NCBI GenBank assembly: GCA_028274465.1
Contig: CM051456.1
Coordinates: 11,063,745-11,127,744 of the forward strand
Length of the DNA: 64,000 nt
DNA from: Plantago ovata
Lineage: Eukaryota > Streptophyta > Magnoliopsida > Lamiales > Plantaginaceae
Direction: 5' to 3'
Positions 36,421-47,800 of this stretch are shown one piece after another. The position numbers were made by a program, and so were the translations under genes. The notes beneath the pieces are model-generated. The model had not been told where the DNA came from, searched no databases, and was given only the letters and a program-made list of their open reading frames with translations. Position 1 is the first letter of the stretch. Each line of letters opens with the position of its first letter.

Positions 36421-39400
36421 TTACAATGAGATGGTTTGTAATTGCATACTACTACGGTCACTGCTATTATGGGATGACGATGGAGATGAAGAGCTATCGG
36501 GTTTGTTAGAAGTGCTCATTTCTTGAAGCTCGGGAGGATCAACCATTGTGACTTCTGATGAAGTGCTTTCAGATAAATGGCTTCTCATCTCTCTGTGCTC
36601 TTGACATATGGCACACCAGTGGAAGCAACAATGCACTATGCATGGATCACATGGAGAATCCTGCATATCAAGATGCACCTTTGTGAGTTGAGAATCTAAG
36701 CATGCTACACTTGCAATAATTGGTGGGGAAAAATAGGCTTAATTAATGTGAAACCATATAAATGTAAACATATTGCATCTAATATGAGCTTTTAGGCCGT
36801 CTCTAACAAAGCTTCAAATAGGTATTTGAGTCCCATTAAACTTTGTTGGAGAGCAGCAGTTTGCTGCTCGCCGCTTTCATTTGAGGCGAGCAGCAAATGT
36901 TGCTCACCTCTTTTTCTTTTTTTTTTTAATATTATTTTGGATTCATATCTTTTTAGTGCCCTGCAAGATACTCTAACATCATAAATGTACCCACTAGACT
37001 AACAATTACATTTTAGTACCCAAATTTGACTTTTTCACTTTTTAATTATTGGATTTTGGTTATCCAAACAGCCTTAGTGAAAAAAACATGGTCTTATAAT
37101 TTTCATAATTTTTCTTTTTTTTTTTCCTTTTTCTTTTTATTCTCACCCTTATTCTTTTCTATTTTCTTCCTTTTTCTTTTTTCTTTTTCTTTTTTCGTCT
37201 TCTTCTTCTTCAATTTTTCGGTACCGGAGCTCCGATCGAGCTTCACTCATGGAGCTTCACTGTCACAGTGAAGCTCCGATCGAGCTTCATTATAAAAGTG
37301 AAGCTCAGATCGGTGTGAAGCTCTCCGACCGAGCTTCATTGTAACAGTGAAGAGTGAAGCTCAGATAGGTGTGAAGCTCTCCGACCGAGCTTCACTGATG
37401 GAGCTTCACAGCCGCTCCGATCGGAGCTTCACAACCCCGATTTGGGATTGTGAAGCTCCGATCTAGAGCTTCACGCCCCAAATCGGAGATGTGAAGTTCT
37501 GATAGCTTCGGTGATCGGAGCTCCGATCTTCTTTAATTGTTTTTATTTTTGTATTTCTTTTTTAATATATATTTTATTTTTTGTGATATTTCATTTTTAA
37601 TATTAAGTTTATAGGGTAATAAAGTTTTAGAAATTATGTAATTAAAAAATAAAGAAAAAAGAAAAAGAAAGTTAAGGTCTTGTTTGGATCACCCAATGGT
37701 AATTGTGTAATTACAACAAAGTCAACCCAAAAATTCATTTTCAGGTACTAGAACGTAATTGTTGATCTCTTGGGTACAATTTTGAGAATGGAGTGTCTAG
37801 TAGGGTAGTATTCTGTAAATATCTCTATTATTTTTGTCGTTTTCTTTATTTTGTTTATTGTTTCGTTTGTTCTTTTCTTGATTAGTCTTTTTGTTTAGTA
37901 TTAAATTGTTAATTACCGTGTCTTTAATCATAATATATCACCACTTTACTTTTTAATTTTTTCCTATTTTTTATATATTTCTATTTTTTCTAAATAAAAA
38001 TATTTAAAAAAAACTGAAACACACTTATACAATAAATTATTTAACAATTCATATTACAAAGGTTAAAAAAAAGGACTTACATAATTAATGAGAAGGCGTA
38101 AAAATTATTATAGTATTTAGTTTTGAAGTATTGTCATTTTTTAAATTGGCATAATGTAACTGTAATTAATTAATAATAATAATGAAAATTATATTAATAA
38201 TGAATTTTTAAAGAAATGGGAAAAGAAAAAGAAGAAAAGGGGTTGAAGGGAATCAACTACTGGGGTGTTGGGGTTGAAAGTGAGTGGAATGTTGATGTGT
38301 CATAATTAAGGCTCAAATTGAGTATCAACTGTTGGACAAGACTTTATGCATATTTGAAAATTGTAATTTACAAGAAAACACACACACATACACACACAGA
38401 GATAATAATCACCTTTAAATGGTACTTTCTTTGCAATAATTGTCGACCCATCCCAGTGTAGATACCACATACCCACCAAGCAAACAACAAGCCCTCGGTT
38501 ATGAGACACACTGTATCAGGATCAATACCAATATTACACGATGCAGTGACTAATGCAAGCGTAATACCACCTTCGACACAAAATGCATGACCAACACATG
38601 CTTGTTCAGCAACAATTTCATCATTCATAGCGGCAATGTTGCGTCCAAACAACAAGCATGGGCAAAACAACCCTGTAAAGCCTATGTTCCACAAAAATCT
38701 CATTAGCATTATGATTTACATGTTTGATGCACAAAAATATGGCTTCCAGATTGTTGTAAGAAATAAAAATAAAACCGAAGAACAGTGACAAAATACATTG
38801 TGGGCAAAATAAAATAAAATAATTTACTAGTCAAAACTAGCCTAGCTATATGGCTGTGAGAATAGCTTATAAAAGACAGGTCTCATACATACTCGGGAAC
38901 AAAATATAAGAACTTTATAAAGGAAGAAAATACGGACGATTAGGTCATTATGAAGGCTTACAACTTTCATGATCTTCAACACAACCAAAAATTCCAGTTG
39001 TCCAGTCTTCGTCAGCAGGGGGCTGATAACTCGGGGGTAAAGTCTGCCCACATTGTTCACATCGACGAGCATTAACCTATTAACACAAACTTTTATCAAT
39101 ACAATCCACCACTCCTGATAAAAACTATGGTTATAATTGACATATCAAACTACATCTAAATGACTAAAACTAACACACTATAATTAATAAGGAAATTTTG
39201 AAAAAAGGAAAAAATTATCACATATTCACTAGAGAAAATATATCAGTCTGCAACCTGTACGACACCAATATTCAATTATTTTTTTTAACATTGTGAGTCT
39301 TGTGGAAGTTGTCTTTGTGAGGTGGTCGGTCATTTTATCCATTCTCTATGAACTTTTATTTGCCATATACATGGGGTAAGCACATCATAAACGGGGTATA

Positions 39401-39914
39401 TATGGGTTGTCACTAAAAAGAAAGGAAAAAACAAAATATATGTAAGTTACATGAATTATTTGATTACATTTGTTTATATACATATATTTATCTTTCGTAT
39501 TACCAAATAACGCCACCCCTTGATTATCATCCTAGCATTCCATGCGTGCGTGCATATTGATTTTTTTTAAAGCAGCTTAAATTTATTCAAATTAAATGAA
39601 AAAGAGCACAAACCAGGCGCGGACAATAATAGAAAGGTTTGAACTTCCCCATACGAGAAGTGCATATTGACGTTGGTGTGAAGTAAAAACATAGTTAACC
39701 TAATCATGATGCATAATAGAAAATAGTACTGCAATAGATGAACACAAATATAAAGATAACAAAAAAAAAAAAAAAAGAAGACCACAAAAAACGAGATAAA
39801 AAGGGTTTTATTGTATACGCTTTCTATGTCAATTGGTTGATTGAGTTCACCAGGGGTAATATTCTGCAAGTCTTGTTGTTCTCTTGTCAACTTCACGTAT
39901 GTTCCCTCAGCCAT
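36421..39914 (-). CDS. PLAC8-domain protein, cell number regulator 6-like
   Basis: Small Cys-rich membrane-associated protein of the PLAC8 family, whose members affect organ size or metal transport. The four exons are 39914-39819, 39076-38962, 38681-38413 and 36660-36421, giving 239 aa. The start MAEGTYVKLTREQQ is favoured over an upstream in-frame Met because it matches the family N-terminus. Conserved blocks are ITPGELNQPI, RCEQCGQTLPPSYQPPADEDW and TGIFGC, then the PLAC8 core from CFTGLFCPCLLFGRN (71-85) through a hydrophobic segment ending FAWWVCGIYTG. The block DSPCDPCIVHCCFHWCAICQ (161-180) precedes a Ser-rich tail. Precise function is unknown. Intron 3 (1.75 kb) holds an unusual foldback element. 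By position and sequence it matches Arabidopsis At2g45010. Confidence 0.92.
36957..37815. mobile_element. Foldback-type element with a GAAGCTC palindrome array
   Basis: Inverted ends of about 100 bp match each other. TGCCCTGCAAGATACTC on the left pairs with TACCCTACTAGACACTC (reverse complement of the right end), and CAACAATTAC and TAGTACC words recur in mirrored positions. Between them a T-rich stretch (37100-37215) is followed at about 37219-37530 by some sixteen direct and inverted copies of GAGCTTCAC, many around the palindrome GAAGCTCCGATCGGAGCTTC. No target-site duplication could be fixed. The element lies in intron 3 of the PLAC8 gene. A separate short hairpin around GCAGCAG/CTGCTG precedes it at 36845-36920. 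Confidence 0.6.
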
Positions 39915-40474
39915 CTTCAATAATACATAACCCACAAATACCTTCAAAACATACAAGATATATGAATTTTTCATCACTTATGCATGAAAACACAAGCATT
40001 ACAAATTGGTATGCAATTAAGAAATGTAACCTTATAAAGAACTGAGTATACTTTTTTCTCTTAGACAAACATAACGCAAAGGGAAATGCAAGAGACTCTA
40101 TTTTGTATTACGTGTGTTTCTTTGTGTTCTAATGGAATGATAATTTTCAAATGTGAGTATCTTTGTCGAACATCTACCTATAAAATTTCATGATGTGTTT
40201 AGATAATTAGTAGTTGCCATATTTTAGATCCTAAAAATAACTTACGGACCACAACAAACATATATTTCGCTATTTTCATTATCAGGATAATTTGTTGAGA
40301 TATTTACTCAATAAATTAAGCCAATTCAAAACACATAATCATTTATTCCGGAAAATGTGTTATAAGAGTACGATCGAATAAATAAAACCAAAATAACAAT
40401 TAATAATTAATAAAAATAAAAGTATGAAAAAAAAAAACTAGATTACAACTCAACACAACATAATTTACATTCTA

Positions 40475-41112
40475 AAGCTATGTAGGACACAAACTTACAT
40501 GGTAAAACTTCGTTACATCCAGGGGAAGCCAACATATGTTGAGCGTGAGCAATTGCCCCCTCTTAAATTTTTATTTTATTTACTAAATATGTGGTATATT
40601 GTATGTTTGCCCCCACTAAAAAATTATTTTGTCCCCTCTAAAATTTTGTAAATGTTCAAACTAAGTCACTAGATTCTATAATACCCCAAAGAAAGTACAT
40701 AATTTAATTATTTTGGTAGGTTCAAAACAAAATTTTGTATTGTTAAATCTCTACTTTTCTAAAATTATTTTCTTTTTATAAAAAAAACCTTCTAGTCATT
40801 AATTACCAACCCCTTTTAAGAGACCTATTTTCACGTAATATCTTGATAAATGTTCACGTAATATTACAAAACCTTCTAGTCATAATAAATTTATTTCATA
40901 TTTCGACCTGAAATCTCTATGTGTTTATTCATTTTAAAGTTTTATTTGTGTGTGTTATTTTTATTAAGGTTTAGAAAAAAATTTGCTCCCTCTAACTAAC
41001 TGTGTTGGCTTCTTCGCCCCTGGGTACATCGTACTTTCATCATCAAGGTTTAAGAGATATTCAAACCATGTAGGACAAAAATTTACATGGTAAAATTTTT
41101 GTGTTACATACC
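40475..41112. repeat. Pair of ~46-bp direct repeats flanking a hAT insertion
   Basis: The sequence ATGTAGGACACAAACTTACA (from about 40480) recurs as ATGTAGGACAAAAATTTACA (from about 41069). Both continue with TGGTAAAA and GTTACAT. The hAT element starts within the end of the left copy, so a tandem or dispersed duplication was probably interrupted. Confidence 0.7.
40520..41022. mobile_element. Non-autonomous hAT element, 503 bp
   Basis: The element begins CAGGGGAAGCCAACA and the reverse complement of its right end reads CAGGGGCGAAGAAGCCAACA. The CAGGGG terminus and subterminal GCCCCCTC words are typical of plant hAT elements. Immediate flanks are GTTACATC (40512-40519) and GGTACATC (41023-41030), an 8-bp duplication with one mismatch, the size used by hAT transposases. 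No transposase is encoded. Confidence 0.85.
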
Positions 41113-41303
41113 TTGTAGTACATGGATTATAAGAGGAAAATTCTTTCATATGGACTATGTCTATGGATAAGTGGTAGATCATGTTCTTTAAAATCATCTT
41201 CATCGCTTGGAAATTGTGATGTGGGTGATTTTAAACCATATGAACTTACTCATAGACTAAAAGTCTATAGTAATTTTTTTTTTTTTTTTAGAAGGTCTAG
41301 TAG

Positions 41304-41480
41304 AATTTTCCATTACAAGATAACATAGGCATATCATGGTTCCGGGAGTTATATTATTTATACTTTGCTATTGAGCCTGCTATTCCAATTGACTTCTCTG
41401 AACACAAACTTGATCACAACGTTCCTTCCTTGACTGAGTTCTTCAATTTCCTGGATGATTTATGTGTACTTGACGCTTGA
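41304..41480 (+). pseudogene. Unidentified coding-like fragment
   Basis: An open stretch of 59 codons ends in a stop at 41478-41480 and includes the protein-like sequence WFRELYYLYFAIEPAIPIDF, then SEHKLDHNVPSLTEFFNFLD. Its amino-acid usage is like real protein, unlike neighbouring frames. There is no start codon, and no upstream exon could be found. I do not recognise the family. It may be a captured last-exon fragment or chance. Confidence 0.3.
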
Positions 41481-41713
41481 GAATGGAGAAGGAAGTGCTT
41501 GGTTATATATAAACACAAATTTGATACTATTATTACTACAGTAACAGATAAAAGAGTTCACAAACAACTTCTAGCACTACATGTACACAATCACTATACA
41601 AGTGAGAGCCAAGTACACGTACAAGCCGCAAAATGGGAATACATAGTAGTAGGATCATATGGGCAAAATCAACTTGGTAAAGTATACTACTAGCAGCTGC
41701 TATAGCAATCACA

Positions 41714-43330
41714 TCAGAGAAGTCCAGCAGATAATTCAGATTTATACAAGTGATCCATATCCTTTTCAGCGTTCATCAAATCTATCTCTTTTTTCAGGTC
41801 CATCTGCTTCATTTCCATCTCCAAAAGAGCTACCTTAGCTGCACCTATTTGTTCAGTTATCTTATCAAATTGCATTTGCAGTTTTTGGTAATTGGAATTT
41901 GCAACTATCTCCTTAATCCTCTGCTGCAACCACCCTACATGAAACCCAACAGCTGATGCATCATCAGTCCATTTCTGCACTGTTTGTATCTCCTCAGCTT
42001 CAATAGTGTCAATTGTACGGGCGTTAAGTATCTTAACAGCTTCAACCACAAGTTGAACAAATACCGCCTTAGCCTCCCAGCTCTTGAGTGTGCTTCCCTT
42101 TGTTATATCACCGTATTTCTTGAGTATTTGTTGCAAAATGGGACCATTCAACATTGAGGGAATCTTTTGAGAGCTTAGAGCTAACTCAAGGGGTATAAGA
42201 CTCAGGAGAGACATATTACTTGATTCATTTTGACCAGAAACCTCAGATTGATGTAGAGAGTCTGAAGTCTCATTCGCAACCTTTATAGTTGACTGTGACT
42301 CCACCATAGGTGCGGCTTCAGAAATTCCAGATTGGTGCTCAGAGTCAGAGGTCTCATTCACAGCGTCTTCAGCCGATTTGCTCTCCAACAAAGGTGGGGC
42401 CTCAATCTTCAAGCATATAGTACATGGAGATTGGTGCTCAGAGTCGGAGGTCTCATTCACAAACTTTTCAGTCGTTTGCGTCTCCACCACAGGTGCAGCC
42501 TCAGGCTCCAAGCATACATGAATTTTAGATTGGTGCGTAGAGTCCGAGGTCTCATTCACAGCCTCTTCAGTCGTATGTGTCTCCAACACAGGTGCAGCCT
42601 CAGGCTTCATGCATAGAGAAAGTTCACACCGGTCCTTAGAGACCAAGGTCTCATTCACAACATCCTTGATCGTTTGTGTCTCCACCGTAGGTACAACCTC
42701 AGGCTTCAAGCACACATTAAGTTCAGATTGATGCTTAGACTCTGAGGTCTCAGTCCCAACCTCTTTAGTTGATTGATTCTCAACCCCTAGAGTGGCCTCA
42801 GATAAATGGTCTTTTGCCAGAGACGAAACACTCTCTTTCAACACAGAATCATGCACTTGGGATGGCAAGGATGTCATGGGAGGCATAGAAGAGGGTGAAA
42901 CACCTTGCACATCATCCCGATCTGAACCCTCACTTATCGCGTCAGACTTCTTGTCCTCGTCTTCAATAGGAACTTCGACAACTGTCAAAATTAGATAAAC
43001 TCGGTTCATTCAGCTTGCAAAGTAAACAGTCTCCATTATTATAGTTATGTGAATGCTCACATGAAAATTAAACAGACACTTCAAGTTACAAACCAGACAA
43101 TTTAAATACATGAAATCCATGAACGCCTTGATGTTTCGAAACAAACAATTGACACCTTTCATTTTCCTACTAACTACTTAAACAATTTACATCACGAGAC
43201 ACCAACACTAAACATGTAAAAAAGCAGAATGAAGATCAGAATATTCTGGTCACATCATAAATCTAAAAAACTATGCCTAGTTTATACAACACGACAGAAA
43301 GCCACACCAAGTTCTATTACAATCAGCAAA

Positions 43331-43367
<37 letters not shown>

Positions 43368-43996
43368 TGACACATGTCACACATCTACGTGAAGACATGA
43401 TACTTGCACTTGTACAATAAATAAGCTATATATAAGACAAAATATATAAGACAAATGAGAGAAGATAGATTACCTGCAGGAGAAGAGACTGTTAAAGAGT
43501 TGGACGGAGGTGCACCGGTAAAGGACTCTCGAGGTATTGCGGCGGCAACCTTTCCTAGACCAGAAGTAGAATTTCTACTACGAATAGGAACGCATGGTCT
43601 ACTTTTTCCAGTCGAGAAGGATCGAGTCTTAGAGGGTACAAAACTCGTACCTGAATCGAATAAGCTGGTGGATCCACTAGTAGTAACTGGTCCGGGTCCA
43701 AATGGAGAATGCACTGAGCTCGAATCTGTTCCGAATAGGCCAGTAGATCCACTAGGAGCAGCCGATGCGGTTCCAAACAGAGAGGGTGAAGTGGTCGAAC
43801 CGAATAAGCCACCATTGCATCCGAATCCGGAAGGAGAAGGTGCAGAATTGGGAGTAGAAGAACCGAAGATGCCGCTGCCGATGGGTTGTGGAGCAGTGGA
43901 TCCGGTTGCAAATGGACTACTAGGTTGAGTAAAACCAAAAGAAGGCGCGGAGGAGGTGGAAGGGGTTGAATTGGAGGAGAATCCGAATTTGGCCAT
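41714..43996 (-). CDS. FG-repeat nucleoporin-like head fused to PEARLI4-like C-terminal domain
   Basis: Two exons, 43996-43474 and 42981-41714, join in frame to 596 aa. Exon 1 (residues 1-174) is low-complexity Ser/Thr/Pro/Gly with spaced FG motifs (FGFS, FGFT, IFGSS, GFG, three LFG, PFG), like the disordered FG domain of Nup62 or Nup98. Exon 2 starts with an acidic segment. Six degenerate 33-residue repeats follow (about 236-423), each around CLKPEAAPVVETQTTE and VNETSDSEHQS. Next is a domain at about 451-537 with ILKKYGDI and GFHVGWLQQRIKEI, which matches my memory of the plant PEARLI4 phospholipase-like family (PF05278). A coiled coil follows (about 538-585). The DUF724 C-terminal domain is the alternative reading. 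Function is unknown. The gene sits where synteny predicts NUP62, but the NUP62 coiled-coil domain is absent. Confidence 0.8.
42236..42799 (-). repeat. Coding 99-bp tandem repeats
   Basis: Within exon 2 of the FG/PEARLI4-like gene, six degenerate copies of a 33-codon unit occur in frame. Conserved Cys codons fall exactly 33 codons apart in the middle copies, and the fifth junction is shortened by about three codons. The unit carries VETQTTE and NETSDSxHQS. Divergence among copies suggests the array is not very recent. Confidence 0.9.
43335..43364. repeat. Poly-A tract of 30 bases in the FG gene intron
   Basis: Thirty consecutive A on the plus strand lie within the single intron of the FG/PEARLI4-like gene. 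It could be the tail of a short retroposed sequence, but nothing identifiable precedes it. The length is likely polymorphic. Confidence 0.9.
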
Positions 43997-44827
43997 GGGT
44001 CAAACTGAAGAGTGCAGAGGAAGCTTGAGGTTTTAGTAAAATTTATTTATTCTTTGAAGCCAGCTCTGTTTATACGTTACACACGTGGACGTTGTTCAAT
44101 CCGTTTCTCTTCTTTATGGAGCATAATAATAAATTAATAATCGAGGAATGTTCCGGAACCGGAAGTGCCTTGCATAATGCAAGTACTGTATATGCACATA
44201 TTTTTCATATGCGATTACAGTAATATAATTAGTAAAGTGCTAGTAGTATAATGTACTCTAATAACTTGTGTTATAATAATGTTAAGCCTGTGTGAATTAT
44301 GAGAATGATTTTATACATAATGTTTTTGTAAATGCTCATGTGATTAATATGAGTTGATATATACAGTATGCAGGTTTTGTACTGGCATCGAACCTTACAA
44401 GTTAAAAAGTAGCGGAAGTTTTTTAAATGTTTCTACCGCTATTAAACGTAACCTCGGTCGAATGTAAAACATGATTCAGTTTGAGTCGACTAATTAACCA
44501 CGTCGGATCAACCCCATCCTAGTAAAATGGATCACATTATGGTTTTGGAGTAGCAGTAGTGTAGTATGATGTGGTTTCTAGACCTGCAGATCCATTGGAT
44601 AGGTCTTTGATCTGATCCAATTTTTCAGCCTAGCCATGATCATAATCTGGTATCATAAATTCATAATCTTTTTTGTTTGATGTTAGATCTATTGGATCAC
44701 ATTTAATTGTTACAATGACAATCAACTGCCCAACCACTGATTACTGATATATTTACTGGTATTATAAATTTATAATGTACATTAATTCATTATACATGTC
44801 CAGTGTATATATGATTTATCATCAACT
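43997..44827. other. Intergenic region between the FG gene and CCD7
   Basis: 830 bp holding the promoter of the FG/PEARLI4-like gene and the 3' flank of CCD7. No repeat, TATA box or open frame can be assigned with confidence. Confidence 0.5.
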
Positions 44828-47800
44828 TCAATTGTCATGAGTACAGACACTTGGAGCCCAAAACCCATGAAATCCAAGAGGAAAATTCAAATGCTTAGGG
44901 ACTTCAAATCTTGCCAAAACTGCTTCTTTCTTCCCAACCAATTCAGAGTCCAGCACAACTAGATAGCATCTCTGTGTTGACACTGCATACTGCAAACATA
45001 TCAAGCAAAAATCTCAGTTATTGAAGCAGAAAACAAAATTGAAATTTAAGTATACTTTTGAAATGTAATGTCTCTCCTACTTACTTCAACCACAAGGAGA
45101 TAGCCGTCATCTTCTTTCCCCGTGCCTTTTGAAATGAAAACTGGTTCGCCAATAAACCTTCGTCTACCGGTGGACCACGTTTGTGTGGATTTATCGACAT
45201 TGTTCAATTTTATGACAGTATCGAATGGAAAATGTCGTAAGGCTTGTCGTGAACCGGACGAAGTCGCTGCATAGACATATGTGTTTTCCTTGCCTGAAAA
45301 TTCTTGGTTTATGACAGGGAAATCTGATGGCTTGTCCCATTCATCACTTAGTTCATTCACTTCACATTTCTGGCAATTCCCATTTTTATCAAGATTTATA
45401 TTCACCTTGACTAGATGAGGCAGTAACTTTTCTTTGCCATCTTCTAAATTCATCATGGCAGGGTCTAATTTACCACTCTGCCAATCATATCCTGTAACAA
45501 ACAAAAAGTAAATTTAATTTCTTGGTTAACTATTTAAACAAAATTTGATTTCTTTTTTCTTGTTGCAAACTTACCAAACATCTTCTGGAAATTGAACCAC
45601 TTGTAAGAGCAACCACTAGCTTGGATTTGGATGTCAAGGTTTCCATCCTCATCACTGGATTCAAAAGCATTTCCAACATGAAGTACCCACATTTGTGAAG
45701 GAGCTTCAATAGGAACCCTCCAATTTCTACTGTTCTTGTTTGGTTCCTTATTTGGAAATCTCGGAAGTACATAAATCGGTGAAGTTGGCTTGCTTGGGTT
45801 TACTGATAATGCAGATATCATAGGTGATAAACCACATACTGCTGCCATTGATCCTGCAATAGAATTCATCACATCAGGAATTGTGGATGTTCGTTCTAGT
45901 ACTTATTGATAGTGGCATTATTTTCACCACATAAGTAGAAATCACCTAGATAACTAATCAGGTCGCGTTAAACATATTACCTGGCACATCTAGCTTGATT
46001 CTGTTTCCGAACAATATGTAATGCGAATCAGTAAATGCCCAATCATGGATCATCAGGTGATCCGGGATGATGAATTCTAGGCTCTGTACCATCTTAAAGT
46101 TCTCGTCATATTCTGAAAAATATTATCCAAATAAAAGATTTCACTTCAATAATCTTAATCAAAACATTATTAATTATTAAAAGTACGGCCAGATGAGATT
46201 GCAACAAATTTACAAGCATAGTGTATTTTTTGTCGTATTAATTTTCATTTCATGGGAAGCATATTCGTTGGAAACAATATTAATTTCTTGTCTCGTGTCT
46301 TAAGACATCCAATGTCCACATTGTGAGAATCACACTTAGCATATAAAAACATATTATGGAGAATCAATTACGTCACTCAACCTTTGATCTCGACATTCTG
46401 AATAGTTAAATGGGTAAAGTCTTTTTATTTTTATTTCTTAAGGCATAGTGAATTGACTTGAAAAGAATATACTACTTCATGCGAGTTCATATGGAGAAGA
46501 ACCATAAAATTATTTACACAGAAAAAGCTTTCGGGAAATGATCAAATTTTTAGAGCAAGCAATTTTGTTAGCGGTGTAATGAGGCTATAATGGTGATCGA
46601 GTGGCTGAAGTAGCAATGAGAGGTTGGAATTTAATATAAGTTAGATAGTAAAGTTAAAATTAGTTACCGTAAAAAGTGAAATTACTACGAGATATTAACA
46701 TATCTTCGGCGTTACATGACATGATCAAGAGTCGATTTCTGCGTGCATCGATCTTGTAATGGGACAACAATCTCTTTGGTGGCATCTTGAAAATACCTGC
46801 AACAATTTGATTCCAATGCCATCAAATTTATATACTGATACATTTAGAAATAATTAACAAAAAGGTTATTAATATCAGTGCGACATTTGCCAAATTAAAT
46901 ATGAGCTATAGTACATCTAAATTATTGCTATTTTGAGAAATACTACCAAGATGTATAGTTGCTGTTGCAAAAAGTTTGTCATTTTACGTAAGATATATCC
47001 AAAGAGAAATGATCCAAAACTAGATCAAGATCGGGATGTTTAGCATAAGGCCAATTACTTCTTGTAATTTTCACGCATCGTTAACAAGGCCATGACTGTG
47101 ATACATAATAAACATTGGTTTTAAGATCCTCATTTACGAACAAATCAAGATCTTATAAGATGCCATTTTTTGGAATTAAGTTACCCAAATATTTCTACAT
47201 TTTCCCCAATGTTCTATTGGCTTCTTCTTACCTGAACTTTTATAATAATGCTAACTTCATTTTAAACTTAGTTCTTTCCAACGTCACTTATTCCAGACTT
47301 CCTTATCCAACACGTACCATTACTGGAGTTTATTAGTCTATGATTAATTTATATAGTAATTAAAAAAAACCATCATTGGAGATTGAGTTTTTCTAACATG
47401 GGGCTACGTTATCTTCATCTGAACTGAACAAAAAATCAACTGATTAAATTTGAACTGGATTAAAATTTGAATTTAGGTAACTAAGATGGATTTTAGGGTT
47501 CTTATGAGGTTAATTACAAATGTGTTTATATCTATTCGTATCTATATTTTCTTAAATGAATTAGTTTTTTTTGGAAAACAACATATATTACATCAAAGCG
47601 TTAATTACAAATCGGCAACAATACTACGTTTACATAACCTTCCTACTGCATCCTGACTTACAACCGGCCGAAGCCATTCTGGACATACATCAAAAATCAA
47701 AACAGAATGGTTGTTCATCATAAGACTATAACTACGAATTTCTTAAATGAATTAGTTCAGTTGCCTTTTAAGTTTTAATTGCATGGGACTTGGCTGGCAG

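Larger units (their letters stand above)
39915..41713. other. Intergenic region between PLAC8 and the FG/PEARLI4-like gene
   Basis: The left end is the PLAC8 promoter region. It contains a 503-bp hAT-type element (40520-41022) flanked by two copies of a ~46-bp sequence. An unidentified 59-codon open stretch lies on the plus strand at 41304-41480. The 3' UTR of the FG gene occupies the right end. Confidence 0.6.

Noticed and set aside
42332-42616. 94-codon plus-strand open frame with internal repeats
   Set aside because: It is antisense to the 99-bp coding repeats and merely mirrors their periodicity.
42236-42799. Regularly spaced repeats as a CRISPR-like array
   Set aside because: The repeats are contiguous, in frame and within a spliced plant gene.
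43455-43928. 157-codon open frame on the plus strand
   Set aside because: It is the antisense of the FG-rich exon 1. Its length comes from the low-complexity composition of the real exon, and its sequence resembles no protein.
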